DNA of 39,394 nt from contig JAUXWH010000315.1 of assembly GCA_030681365.1 (NCBI GenBank), positions 1 through 39,394 of the forward strand, read 5' to 3'. The notes below the pieces were generated by a model, which made no database searches, was not told where the DNA came from, and saw only the letters and a program-made list of their open reading frames with translations. Source of the DNA: Bradyrhizobium sp. Its GTDB lineage: Bacteria > Pseudomonadota > Alphaproteobacteria > Rhizobiales > Xanthobacteraceae. Shown piece by piece: positions 1 to 7,309 of this stretch. Position 1 is the first letter of the stretch. Each line of letters opens with the position of its first letter. Both the position numbers and the translations under genes were made by a program.

Positions 1-150
1 GTTGTTGGCGAGGATCTTGACCTCGTCCGCCTCGGTGGCGTCCAGTTCGATGATGGCGCCGCGGCTGAGGCGCATTACCTGATGGATGGGCATCGTGGTG
101 GTGCCGAGGACCACCATGAGGTCGACGCTGACTTTATCGAGAGTTGGCAC
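1..150 (-). CDS. fliN: Flagellar motor switch protein FliN, N-terminal part (runs off window)
   Basis: Fifty codons are present, from a GTG at 150-148; the gene continues beyond base 1. The peptide begins MPTLDKVSVDLMVVLGTTT and goes on with MPIHQVMRLSRGAIIELD, the characteristic start of the FliN/YscQ-C (SPOA) domain, in which a beta strand (VDLMVVLG) is followed by the conserved LxRGAIIELD turn. FliN forms part of the C-ring of the flagellar switch on the cytoplasmic face of the basal body. There is no in-frame ATG before the upstream stop at 207-205, so GTG is the best visible start; a short FliN lacking the extra N-terminal tail is usual in rhizobia. It is divergent from lipB, with a CtrA-like site between them. 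Confidence 0.82.
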   Translation of the reverse strand, partial: MPTLDKVSVDLMVVLGTTTMPIHQVMRLSRGAIIELDATEADEVKILANN

Positions 151-210
151 TGGCGACCCGGACTGACTGACAAATGCAAAATTGCGTGGTTTGAGATCAC
201 CACGTTATGG

Positions 211-225
211 TTAGCCAATGGTTAA
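211..225. promoter_or_regulatory. Candidate CtrA-binding site (TTAG-N7-TTAA)
   Basis: TTAGCCAATGGTTAA matches the CtrA consensus TTAA-N7-TTAA at 7 of 8 fixed positions; on the minus strand it reads TTAACCATTGGCTAA, including the TTAACCAT half-site. It lies about 61 bp upstream of the fliN GTG and overlaps the lipB start codon. CtrA controls flagellar genes in many alphaproteobacteria, so fliN is the natural target. Such a site can occur by chance. Confidence 0.4.
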
Positions 226-946
226 TGACCGCCAAGACCTCGATTTGACGGCGTTCGCAGGCCCGGCCGGCGGCGGCGCGGTGGAGTGGCTGATATCGGA
301 CGCGCCGGTGCCCTATCCGGCGGCCGTGGCGGCCATGGAGGCACAGGTAGCTGCCATCGCCGCCCATCAGGCCCCCGAACGGGTCTGGCTGCTGGAGCAC
401 CCTCCGCTCTACACCTCGGGCACCAGCGGCCGGGACGCCGATCTGCTCGATCCCCGCTTCCCGCTGTTTGCCACCGGGCGCGGCGGCCAGCTCACCTATC
501 ACGGCCCCGGCCAGCGCGTGGCCTATGTGATGCTCGACCTGAAGCGAAGGCGGCCCGACGTACGGGCCTATGTCGCGGGCCTGGAGGAATGGATCATCCG
601 CACCCTGGCGGCCTTCAATGTGCGCGGCGAGCGCCGCGAGGAACGCGTGGGCGTCTGGGTCAAGCGGCCGGACAAGGGCGCCGGCCATGAAGACAAGATC
701 GCCGCGATCGGCGTCCGGCTGCGGCGCTGGGTCTCGTTCCACGGCATCTCGATCAATGTGGAACCCGATTTGACCCATTTCGAGGCCATCGTGCCCTGCG
801 GCGTGGTGGATCCCCGCTACGGCGTCACCAGCCTCGCCGATCTCGGCCTTACCCTGACCACTGAAGACGTCGATATCGCGCTCCGGCAGGCTTTTGGCGA
901 GGTGTTTGGCTCGGCCCAATCCCGCCTGCCCGAGGCGACGGTTTGA
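218..946 (+). CDS. lipB: Octanoyl-[ACP]:protein N-octanoyltransferase LipB
   Basis: The 242-residue protein transfers octanoate from acyl carrier protein to lipoyl domains of the 2-oxoacid dehydrogenases and glycine cleavage H protein, the first step of lipoate synthesis in the cytoplasm. Family hallmarks are present in order: [14 protein letters not shown] (about 58-71), [16 protein letters not shown] (88-103), the catalytic lysine in DKIAAIGVR (K160), FHGISINV (174-181) and the catalytic cysteine in VPCGV (C194). The length is normal for alphaproteobacteria. The ATG at 218 is the first in frame; no strong Shine-Dalgarno sequence precedes it. It is divergent from fliN and convergent with the acylphosphatase. 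lipA is not in the window. Confidence 0.96.
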   Translation: MVNDRQDLDLTAFAGPAGGGAVEWLISDAPVPYPAAVAAMEAQVAAIAAHQAPERVWLLEHPPLYTSGTSGRDADLLDPRFPLFATGRGGQLTYHGPGQRVAYVMLDLKRRRPDVRAYVAGLEEWIIRTLAAFNVRGERREERVGVWVKRPDKGAGHEDKIAAIGVRLRRWVSFHGISINVEPDLTHFEAIVPCGVVDPRYGVTSLADLGLTLTTEDVDIALRQAFGEVFGSAQSRLPEATV

Positions 947-1026
947 TTCACGCAGCAACTCGCTCTGGCGCGACCTCGAGCTTGCCGGTGATATAGCGCC
1001 GCTCCTGCGCCAGGGACGGCGCTGGA

Positions 1027-1326
1027 CTAGATCGTCGGCAGCACCGAGAAACGCTCGCCCGGCCGCCGCAGATTCAGCGCATCGGGGCCGGCATCGTGTT
1101 CCGTGACCGCATCGACGCGCGCCGATGACGGGCCGCGCCGGCATCGCTCGACCAAGCCGGCTACGACGTCCGCCGGCCCGGCGAACAGCGCCTCGACGCT
1201 ACCGTCGCGCAGGTTGCGCACCCATCCCTCGAGATCGTGCGCCCTCGCCCGGTGTTCGACCCAGGCGCGATAGCCGACGCCCTGCACCCGGCCCCGGATC
1301 GTCACCTGACGGATGACGCCGCTCAT
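1027..1326 (-). CDS. acyP: Acylphosphatase
   Basis: A 99-residue enzyme, the usual length, that hydrolyses acyl phosphates such as acetyl- or carbamoyl-phosphate. The signature [16 protein letters not shown] (about 8-23) carries the phosphate-binding loop GRVQGVGYR with the catalytic Arg, and [17 protein letters not shown] (34-50) supplies the catalytic Asn. The ATG (1326-1324) overlaps the TGA of the preceding gene (1325-1323) in an ATGA arrangement, so the two are almost certainly translationally coupled; the AcyP ribosome-binding region lies inside the end of the upstream gene. The C-terminus is slightly extended ([10 protein letters not shown]). Confidence 0.95.
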   Translation of the reverse strand: MSGVIRQVTIRGRVQGVGYRAWVEHRARAHDLEGWVRNLRDGSVEALFAGPADVVAGLVERCRRGPSSARVDAVTEHDAGPDALNLRRPGERFSVLPTI

Positions 1327-2219
1327 CTACTACCCGAGCTCGAGTTCTTGAGACCGAGGAATTCGGCGCCGCGCGCCTTCACATCGGCTTCGCGCATGGC
1401 GCGACCGGTCAGGTCGGAAGACGCAAGGCCTTTCAGAGTCCTGGGCGACTGGCCTTCACGCAACGCTTTAAGTGTCTCGTAAACCGCCTGCGTGGCGGCG
1501 GCGAACGGCGCGTGGCCCTGCAGCGCGATCCTGACCCGCTGGCTGATCAGGAAGGCCGTATCGTCCAGTTCGCCCTGGGGGTTGCCGAGCACGATCGGCA
1601 GCGTGGTCGCCGCCGCAATCGCCTCAACCTGCTTTCGCGTCGTCAGCCCGGTAAAGAACAGCGCGTCGACGCCAACAGCCTCGTAGGCTTTGGCACGGAC
1701 CACGCAATCGTCAAAACTCGTGGCTGCCGCCCCCCCGCCCCGCGTTCCCGTCCGGCCCATGATCACCAGCGCCGGATCGCGTCGCGCATCGACCGCGGCC
1801 TTCATCTTGCCGATGCCCTCCTCGATCGGGATCAGCTGCGGTTCGGCCACGCCATAAGCCTGCGGCAGCAGCGTATCCTCGATCGTCAAGCCGGCGGCGC
1901 CGGCCGCTTCCAGCTCCTGCACGGTGCGGCGGACATTGAGCGCGTTGCCATAGCCATGGTCGGCGTCGACCAGCACCGGCAAGGCCGCCGCGCGCGACAT
2001 CCGGCGCATCTGCTCGGCGAGTTCCGTCAGCGTGATCAGCGTGATGTCGGGATCGCCTAACACCGCGAGCGAAGCCACCGAGCCGCCGAACATGCCGAGT
2101 TCGAAACCGAGATCCTCGGCGATGCGGATCGATGTCGCGTCATAGACGGAACCGGGACGAATGCAGGATGATCCCGACAGGATCGAACGCAACGCTTCGC
2201 GGCGCTTGCGGAAGGGCAT
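1323..2219 (-). CDS. Isocitrate lyase/PEP mutase family protein, oxaloacetate decarboxylase-like
   Basis: A 298-residue TIM-barrel protein of the PEP mutase/isocitrate lyase superfamily. Visible features are the early [23 protein letters not shown] strand, the Mg-binding DADHGYGN (about 85-92), the IEDT strand (VTIEDT-like, [10 protein letters not shown]) and the late [13 protein letters not shown]. The KKCGH loop of true isocitrate and methylisocitrate lyases is absent; the position reads [10 protein letters not shown], as in the oxaloacetate decarboxylase (PA4872-type) branch, which makes that function the best guess. Dimethylmalate lyase-like activity is an alternative. The start ATG has a good Shine-Dalgarno sequence (AGAGGTG). 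Its end overlaps acyP by 4 bp, forming a two-gene operon. Confidence 0.85.
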   Translation of the reverse strand: MPFRKRREALRSILSGSSCIRPGSVYDATSIRIAEDLGFELGMFGGSVASLAVLGDPDITLITLTELAEQMRRMSRAAALPVLVDADHGYGNALNVRRTVQELEAAGAAGLTIEDTLLPQAYGVAEPQLIPIEEGIGKMKAAVDARRDPALVIMGRTGTRGGGAAATSFDDCVVRAKAYEAVGVDALFFTGLTTRKQVEAIAAATTLPIVLGNPQGELDDTAFLISQRVRIALQGHAPFAAATQAVYETLKALREGQSPRTLKGLASSDLTGRAMREADVKARGAEFLGLKNSSSGSR

Positions 2220-2238
2220 GGGTCACCTCTTTGAACTT

Positions 2239-2322
2239 CGTCATTCCGGGGCGATGCGTTAGCATCGAACCCGGAATCTCGAGATTCCGGGTCTGGTGCT
2301 TACGCACCATCCCGGAATGACG
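2239..2322. repeat. Palindromic intergenic repeat, family A (full copy)
   Basis: The outer arms CGTCATTCCGGG (2239-2250) and CCCGGAATGACG (2311-2322) are exact inverted repeats. Inside are three smaller hairpins: CGATGC/GCATCG, the perfect 20-bp palindrome at 2271-2290 centred on CTCGAG, and GGTGC/GCACC. Related copies lie at 36785-36864 and 37772-37813. It ends 4 bp before the pccA stop codon, so it sits in the transcribed pccA 3' end. Confidence 0.85.
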
Positions 2323-2325
2323 GCG

Positions 2326-4341
2326 CTACGCGAATTCGAGAATCAGCGCGTCGACCGCCAGCGTGGCGCCGGCGGTCGCGTGAATCTTCTTGACCGTGCC
2401 GTCGCGCTCGGCGCGCAGCACGTTCTGCATCTTCATGGCTTCCACCACCGCCAGGGTTTCGCCTGACTTGACTTCCTGGCCCTCGGCGACCGCGATCGAC
2501 ACCACCAGCCCCGGCATCGGACACAGCAGCTTCTTGCCGGTATCGGCCTTGACGCCGACCGGCATCAGCCGCGCAGCCTGAGCCTCGCTCTCGGTGAAGA
2601 CATTGACCGCGACTTCGAAACCCTGATGCGCGAGGCGAATGCCATTGGGGATCGGGCGAACCTGCATCGCCACCAGATGGCCGTCGATGGTGCCCTGCCA
2701 GACCGGATTGCCCGGCGCCCAGGACGAAACCATGTGATGCGGCTGGCCCTGCGTACCGTCGGCGTTGATGAAGCGCACCGCGATGCCATCGGCTTCACGC
2801 AGGATATCGAGCGCGATCTCGTTGCGTTCCAGCCACACCGCGCGGCGGCCCTCACGCTGCACCGCCCTGCCCGTCAGCTGGCCGGAAATCTGCCGCTTGC
2901 GCTCGCCGAGTACGTGGTCGATGGCGGCGCCGACCGCCGCCAGCCTGCGGGCGATCTCGCCTTCGGGCACGCGAACCGCGAATCCTTTCGGAAATTCCTC
3001 CGCTATGAAGCCGGTCGAGAGATTGCCGCCGCGCCAGCGCGGATGATTCATCAGCGCCGAGAGGAACGGAATGTTGTGGCGAATGCCGTCGATGTAGAAG
3101 GAATCGAGCGCGGTCGACTGCGCCTCGATGGCGGCGGCGCGCGATGGCGCATGGGTCACGAGCTTGGCGATCATCGGATCGTAGTAGATCGAGATCTCGC
3201 CGCCTTCCTGCACGCCGGTATCGTTACGGACCGTGATGCCGTCGCTGGAGCTCTCGACCGGCGGGCGGTACTTCACCAGCCGCCCGATCGAGGGCAGGAA
3301 GTTGCGGAACGGGTCTTCCGCATAGACCCGCGATTCCACCGCCCATCCGGTCAGGGTGACGTCTTTCTGCGCCAACGCCAGTTTCTCGCCGGCGGCCACC
3401 CGGATCATCTGTTCGACCAGGTCGATCCCGGTGACCAGTTCGGTGACGGGATGCTCGACCTGCAGCCTTGTATTCATCTCCAGGAAGTAGAAGCTCTTGT
3501 CCTGGCCGGCGACGAATTCGACCGTGCCGGCGGAATCGTAATTCACCGCTTTTGCCAGCGCGACCGCCTGTTCGCCCATCTGGCGGCGGGTGGTCTCGTC
3601 GAGCAGCGGCGACGGCGCTTCCTCGATCACCTTCTGATTGCGGCGCTGGATCGAACATTCGCGTTCGCCGAGATAGATCACGTTGCCGTGCTTGTCGCCC
3701 AGCACCTGGATTTCGATATGGCGGGGATCGACGATGAATTTCTCGATGAACACGCGATCGTCGCCGAACGACGATTTGGCTTCTGCTTTCGCCAGCCCAA
3801 AACCTTCGGCGACTTCGGACGTCGAATGCGCGATCCGCATGCCCTTGCCGCCGCCGCCGGCGGAAGCCTGTATCATCACGGGATAGCCGATGGCGTCGGC
3901 GATCTTCACCGCATGCTTCTCATCTTCGATGACGCCGAGGTAGCCCGGCACGGTCGAGACGTCGGCCTTGGCGGCCGCCTTCTTGGATTCGATCTTGTCA
4001 CCCATCGCGGCGATCGCGCCGGCGTTGGGACCGATGAAGACGATCCCGGCCGCATCGAGCGCGCGCGGAAAGGATTCGCGTTCGGACAGGAAGCCGTAGC
4101 CGGGATGCACCGCCTCGGCGCCGCTCTTGCGGCAGGCCTCGATGATCTTCTCCATCACGAGATAGCTGTCGGCCGCCGCCGGCGGCCCGATCAGGACGGC
4201 GTCGTCGGCCATTTCGACATGCAGCGCGTCACGGTCGGCCTCGGAATAGACCGCGACCGTCTCGATCCCCATGCGGCGAGCGGTCTTGATGATCCGGCAG
4301 GCGATCTCGCCGCGATTGGCGATCAGAATTCGTTTGAACAT
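2326..4341 (-). CDS. pccA: Acetyl/propionyl-CoA carboxylase, biotin-carrying alpha subunit
   Basis: A 671-residue protein that carboxylates its own biotin using ATP and bicarbonate and, with a separate beta chain, converts propionyl-CoA to methylmalonyl-CoA (or acts on a related acyl-CoA). The biotin carboxylase domain begins MFKRILIANRGEIACRI and contains the ATP loop GGGGKGMR, HIEIQVLGD, ECSIQRRNQK, EMNTRLQVEHPVTE and R-V-YAEDP. A BT-type middle domain follows, then a C-terminal biotinyl domain with EAMKMQN (biotinyl lysine about K637). The length matches PccA. The longer frame starts at a TTG (4359); the ATG at 4341 gives the family N-terminus and is preferred. No pccB lies within the window. 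MCC or acetyl-CoA carboxylase specificity cannot be excluded from sequence alone. Confidence 0.92.
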   Translation of the reverse strand: MFKRILIANRGEIACRIIKTARRMGIETVAVYSEADRDALHVEMADDAVLIGPPAAADSYLVMEKIIEACRKSGAEAVHPGYGFLSERESFPRALDAAGIVFIGPNAGAIAAMGDKIESKKAAAKADVSTVPGYLGVIEDEKHAVKIADAIGYPVMIQASAGGGGKGMRIAHSTSEVAEGFGLAKAEAKSSFGDDRVFIEKFIVDPRHIEIQVLGDKHGNVIYLGERECSIQRRNQKVIEEAPSPLLDETTRRQMGEQAVALAKAVNYDSAGTVEFVAGQDKSFYFLEMNTRLQVEHPVTELVTGIDLVEQMIRVAAGEKLALAQKDVTLTGWAVESRVYAEDPFRNFLPSIGRLVKYRPPVESSSDGITVRNDTGVQEGGEISIYYDPMIAKLVTHAPSRAAAIEAQSTALDSFYIDGIRHNIPFLSALMNHPRWRGGNLSTGFIAEEFPKGFAVRVPEGEIARRLAAVGAAIDHVLGERKRQISGQLTGRAVQREGRRAVWLERNEIALDILREADGIAVRFINADGTQGQPHHMVSSWAPGNPVWQGTIDGHLVAMQVRPIPNGIRLAHQGFEVAVNVFTESEAQAARLMPVGVKADTGKKLLCPMPGLVVSIAVAEGQEVKSGETLAVVEAMKMQNVLRAERDGTVKKIHATAGATLAVDALILEFA

Positions 4342-4517
4342 GAGGTTATTTACTTGCAACCGAAGGGCGGGGTCCAGCCCTGCGGGCCGGCGGGATGGGG
4401 ACGAATGTATCAGTTCCGTCGTACAGCAAAACCGAGCGGAGGCAACGGTTTATGCGCCCCAATTCCGCTTCAGGGAGAGATTTAGCATGCCAAGGCAGCG
4501 CGTCGACCTGAATGGCG

Positions 4518-4730
4518 TCAGCCCGAATAGGTGTTGAATCGGCCGCGCGTATAGGCATGGGAAACCGCCTTCATCAACTCAGCCGCCTCGTCTTCCAGAT
4601 ATTGATTGGCAACGATCAAGGCGCGGATGGTGGATCGCATGTCGCCGCCGCATGCCGCGATCGCCTGATCAACGGCCTCCTCCAGCCCGTTATCCTCTTC
4701 GGCACTGGCTGGTGTTGAGGCGGACATCAT
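4518..4730 (-). CDS. Small conserved rhizobial protein, probably SOS-controlled
   Basis: About 70 residues from the ATG pair at 4730/4727. It has an acidic, Ser/Ala-rich start, then a compact helical region with EAVDQAIAACGGDMRSTIRA and LIVANQYLEDEAAEL, and a basic end (AYTRGRFNTYSG). I recognise this as a type of short protein common in Rhizobiales but know no function. The frame is open to an ATG at 4760, but that codon overlaps the apparent -10 element of the promoter described separately, so translation should begin at 4730 or 4727, both preceded by TGGAAC. It has no signal peptide or membrane segment. It lies downstream of the HAD gene on the same strand, but with its own promoter-like sequence. 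Confidence 0.7.
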   Translation of the reverse strand: MMSASTPASAEEDNGLEEAVDQAIAACGGDMRSTIRALIVANQYLEDEAAELMKAVSHAYTRGRFNTYSG

Positions 4731-4758
4731 GATGTTCCATGGGGAGCGGCTGTGAATC

Positions 4759-4787
4759 ATGTTCTTCTTTTGTTCTTACGGAGTCAA
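4759..4787 (-). promoter_or_regulatory. Candidate LexA-repressed promoter (SOS box GAAC-N7-GAAC)
   Basis: Read on the minus strand: TTGACT (4787-4782) as -35, a 17-base spacer, then GAACAT (4764-4759) as -10. Inside the spacer and overlapping the -10 is GAACAAAAGAAGAAC (4775-4761), an exact match to the alphaproteobacterial LexA box GAAC-N7-GAAC (GTTC-N7-GTTC on the other strand), with the A/T-rich spacer typical of real boxes. The predicted transcription start (about 4752) is some 22 bases upstream of the 4730 start codon. The arrangement would let LexA block RNA polymerase directly. Confidence 0.62.
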
Positions 4788-4792
4788 CCGCC

Positions 4793-5428
4793 CTACCGCG
4801 TGTGCTGGAGCAATGCCCGAGGCGTCGCGCAAACATGATGCGCGCCGGCGTCGCGCAGTTCCGCTTCGCTGCCGTAGCCGTAGAGGACGCCGACGGCGGT
4901 CATTCCGTTGCTTCGCGCGCCCACCATGTCAAAACTGCGGTCGCCGATCATCATGGCCTGTGACGGGTCGATCCCCATCGACTGCAGGGCGTGGCGCAGC
5001 AGGTCGGTCTTGTCGGAACGCGTGCCGTCCAGTTCGGCCCCGAACACGCGTTCGAAATAGGTCCGCAGCTTGAAGTGATCGATGATGCGCTCGGCAAAGA
5101 CGTGCGCCTTGCTGGTCGCGACGAACATGCGCCGGCCCGACCGGGCGAGCGCGGACAAGGTGTCCTCGATGCCGGGATAGACCTCGTTCTCGAACAGGCC
5201 GACATCGGAAAAACGTTCGCGATAAAGCGTCACCGCCCGGTCGGCCAGTTCGTCGGACCCAAGCAGCTTCTTCATGCTGCTGCGCAGCGGCGGTCCGATG
5301 CACCAGGTCAGTTCATCGACCGGCGGAATTGGCCAGTCCAGCTTGCCGAGAGCGTACTGGATCGAGCGCGTGATGCCGGACTTGGGATCGGTCAGCGTCC
5401 CGTCGAGGTCGAAATAGATTGTGGTCAT
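4793..5428 (-). CDS. HAD-superfamily phosphatase, Gph/phosphoglycolate phosphatase-like
   Basis: A 211-residue hydrolase starting MTTIYFDLDGTLTD, with the two catalytic aspartates of HAD motif I (D7, D9). Motif II is the FVATSK strand, motif III is a lysine in the RSDKTDLLRHAL region, and motif IV is MIGDRSFDMVGARSNGM. The alpha-helical cap between motifs I and II is of the subclass I type seen in phosphoglycolate phosphatase (Gph) and PpaX. The substrate is a small phosphate ester; 2-phosphoglycolate is plausible but not proven. The ATG at 5428 is preferred over an upstream in-frame start at 5470 because it has GGGGAG at proper spacing and begins exactly at the domain. It diverges from the nuclease-like gene. 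Confidence 0.88.
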   Translation of the reverse strand: MTTIYFDLDGTLTDPKSGITRSIQYALGKLDWPIPPVDELTWCIGPPLRSSMKKLLGSDELADRAVTLYRERFSDVGLFENEVYPGIEDTLSALARSGRRMFVATSKAHVFAERIIDHFKLRTYFERVFGAELDGTRSDKTDLLRHALQSMGIDPSQAMMIGDRSFDMVGARSNGMTAVGVLYGYGSEAELRDAGAHHVCATPRALLQHTR

Positions 5429-5611
5429 CCCGGCCAGCGCTCCCCTTCGGGCATATACCGCATATGGCAAATTTACTCGACAGGAGGCTGCGCTATCAGC
5501 TTATTCCCAACTTTGGCGCCGCCGGCGGCTCGCGATGACCAGCAGGCCCCTCGATCAACACGAGAACTTGCCGTATCGTTTGCCGCAGTATCGTAAAACC
5601 AAATAGAGGCA

Positions 5612-6361
5612 ATGGCCTGGATGCGTTCCTTAATCCTGATACTGGCAGTTCTCTGGGCGGGCCCAGCCTGGGCTGCCGGCGCGGTCGTCAAGGACGGCGG
5701 CACCGTCGAGGTTGCCGGCGTGACCTACCGCCTCGACGGCATCGACGCGCCGGAGCTCGACCAGATGTGCATCGACGAGCACGCCGATGCGTGGGCCTGC
5801 GGCGTCGAAGCGCGCGACCAGCTGAAAAAACTGATCGGCGACCGCGCGGTCCGCTGCGAGGATCTCGGGCTGGCGCCCTACAGGAGCCGGCATATCGGCA
5901 TTTGCACCGTCGAGGGCGAGAAGGCCACGCTGAACCACCTCATTGTCCGCCAGGGGTTTGCGCTGAATTTCGAACCCTACGCCAGAGGCCGATACAAGGA
6001 TGACGAAGCGGGCGCCAGGGACAAGAAGCTTGGCCTCTGGAAGGGCTGCTTTGCCTCGCCGTATGAATTCCGGCGCGGACGCAAGGACGGCACCCTGCTG
6101 GGGGATGCCTGCAGGGCGGACAAGGACCAGCAAATTCGCGCGGTCTTGTTCCCCGAACACCCCGTGATGCCGCCGGGTTGCAACATCAAGGGCAAGCTGG
6201 CGGTGCGCGCCCGCGTCACCGGCAATGTCGGCGTCTATCACCTGCAGGGATGCCGCAGTTATCCCGGCACGACCGAGCCTGACCGCTGGTTCTGCACCGA
6301 GGAAGACGCCCAGGCCGCGGGATTTCGCAGGGCGTATAATTGCCGGGCAAAGCGCAAGTGA
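5612..6361 (+). CDS. Secreted thermonuclease-like (SNase-fold) protein
   Basis: A 249-residue protein with an N-terminal signal peptide (about 1-21, cleaved after AWA). The SNase-like part follows: [20 protein letters not shown] (about 34-53), paired cysteines ([13 protein letters not shown]), [12 protein letters not shown] and GLWKGCF. The [10 protein letters not shown] strand is the family hallmark and carries the first active-site Arg. The C-terminal third holds a further cysteine-containing region, with [20 protein letters not shown] and [17 protein letters not shown], common in rhizobial members. It probably acts in the periplasm on nucleic acid; whether all catalytic residues are retained is uncertain. 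AGAGGC precedes the ATG. No operon partners are seen. Confidence 0.82.
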   Translation: MAWMRSLILILAVLWAGPAWAAGAVVKDGGTVEVAGVTYRLDGIDAPELDQMCIDEHADAWACGVEARDQLKKLIGDRAVRCEDLGLAPYRSRHIGICTVEGEKATLNHLIVRQGFALNFEPYARGRYKDDEAGARDKKLGLWKGCFASPYEFRRGRKDGTLLGDACRADKDQQIRAVLFPEHPVMPPGCNIKGKLAVRARVTGNVGVYHLQGCRSYPGTTEPDRWFCTEEDAQAAGFRRAYNCRAKRK

Positions 6362-6423
6362 CGGGTAGCGCGTTCCCGTAGCTGAGCCAGCGCTCTTTTC
6401 TTCCCCCTCCTCCCGCGAAGCCG

Positions 6424-6600
6424 TCAGCCCTTCTTGCGTGGCGCGTTCTCACGTCGCCGGCCCTTTTCCTTGCGCCCAGGACCGGCAACCGGGAGTTTTG
6501 TCCAGGCGGACTTCTGTCCGATCTTTTTCTTGATCTGAGTGCGCTTCCCCGGTGGCCTTTTGCGACCTCTTTTGCTCGCAGAACCAATTGCCGCCATCAT
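6424..6600 (-). CDS. Small Lys/Arg-rich hypothetical protein
   Basis: A 58-residue ORF from the ATG pair at 6600/6597, directly preceded by TGGAGACG, a good ribosome-binding site, which is why the longer frame to 6645 is not used. The product is extremely basic (KRGRKRPPGKRTQIKKK near the start, KEKGRRRENAPRKKG at the end), with no hydrophobic segment. It may bind nucleic acid, but that is inference from composition only. It lies alone in a stretch of small minus-strand ORFs between the nuclease-like and GGDEF-EAL genes. Confidence 0.45.
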   Translation of the reverse strand: MMAAIGSASKRGRKRPPGKRTQIKKKIGQKSAWTKLPVAGPGRKEKGRRRENAPRKKG

Positions 6601-6681
6601 CGTCTCCACTGCGTCGCGGGTCTGCTTCTGACGAAGGCAAACCATCCGATCTTCAGGAACGCCACGAAACAGCTCGACCGA

Positions 6682-6921
6682 TTACCAGCACAAACACAGG
6701 CCAGCGTTCCGGAGAGCATGATCCCGCCCGTGATTGGTCACCATGACCGCGCGCGAAAACTGGCCGGGTGTAAGGCCCAGGCAAGCCCTTCGTTCCTTGT
6801 CCTCAGGCTTCGGACTCGGATTCGGTTTGGGACGCTGCACTGGATCGCGTTCACCTGGCCGTTGCGGTTTCTGGCCCGGCTTCCTGACTCCCGTCGACGC
6901 CGATGATTTTGCGTCGTGCAT
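6682..6921 (-). CDS. Possible small basic/proline-rich ORF, doubtful
   Basis: A 79-codon frame from ATG 6921 (or 88 codons from ATG 6951, or longer from a TTG at 6990). The middle part is rich in Pro, Lys and Arg (RKPGQKPQRPGERDPVQRP and onwards), echoing the composition of the next ORF; the last 30 residues look like unselected sequence and end in CLCW. No convincing ribosome-binding site precedes any start. It may be a real small gene, a degraded one, or chance coding in G+C-rich DNA. Confidence 0.25.
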   Translation of the reverse strand: MHDAKSSASTGVRKPGQKPQRPGERDPVQRPKPNPSPKPEDKERRACLGLTPGQFSRAVMVTNHGRDHALRNAGLCLCW

Positions 6922-6986
6922 GTGGGTCGAACGGCTGTGGTAGACGCGCATCTTCGGTGCCCGCACGATAATGGATTGCGACTGGA

Positions 6987-7130
6987 TCAAACCCGCTTGG
7001 GTTTGGGCTGACCGGGCTCCCTCACCGGCTCCGGTTCCGGAGAAGGCGGCTCTATCGGGGGCGGCGGACGATCGAGATTGGGGACGTCCGGCTCCCGCTC
7101 TGGTTCGGGCCGTGGCCTTTCGATTCCCAT
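6987..7130 (-). CDS. 47-residue proline/glutamate-rich small protein
   Basis: ATG 7130 is preceded at ideal spacing by GAGGAGGTCCC, among the strongest Shine-Dalgarno sequences in the window, which argues for real translation. The product is low-complexity: Pro alternates with Glu, Arg and Asp (RPRPEPEREPDVP, then PPPPIEPPSPEPEPVREP) and it ends KPKRV. It has no signal peptide or membrane helix and would be an extended, unstructured peptide. Function unknown. The frame is open further upstream, but the Shine-Dalgarno sequence fixes the start. Confidence 0.55.
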   Translation of the reverse strand: MGIERPRPEPEREPDVPNLDRPPPPIEPPSPEPEPVREPGQPKPKRV

Positions 7131-7309
7131 CAAGGGACCTCCTCGTCTCCGTTTCCTGATTGGAGACAATGGCCGCTTCGTCGGAATGTTCCCGGAATCA
7201 AAGCGCGGGTACGAGCGGCAATACGGTCGGGCCTGGTGCCATTAAGGATGGGGCTCGGGATGGCCCCCGCAAACTCATGGCGCAGTCTTTGAATTTCGCT
7301 CGGAGCCCC

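Noticed and set aside
995..1023. AGCGCCG/CGGCGCT hairpin between lipB and acyP as a terminator
   Set aside because: Only 7 bp with a 15-base loop and no T-tract on either strand; such pairings are common by chance in this DNA.
2626..4485. 619-codon open frame on the plus strand opposite pccA
   Set aside because: It is antisense to a complete biotin carboxylase gene with every expected motif; long antisense frames are usual in DNA this rich in G+C, and the product resembles no family.
4487..4537. 16-codon plus-strand frame after a GGGAGAG sequence
   Set aside because: Very short, overlaps the 3' end of the small minus-strand gene, and gives no recognisable peptide.
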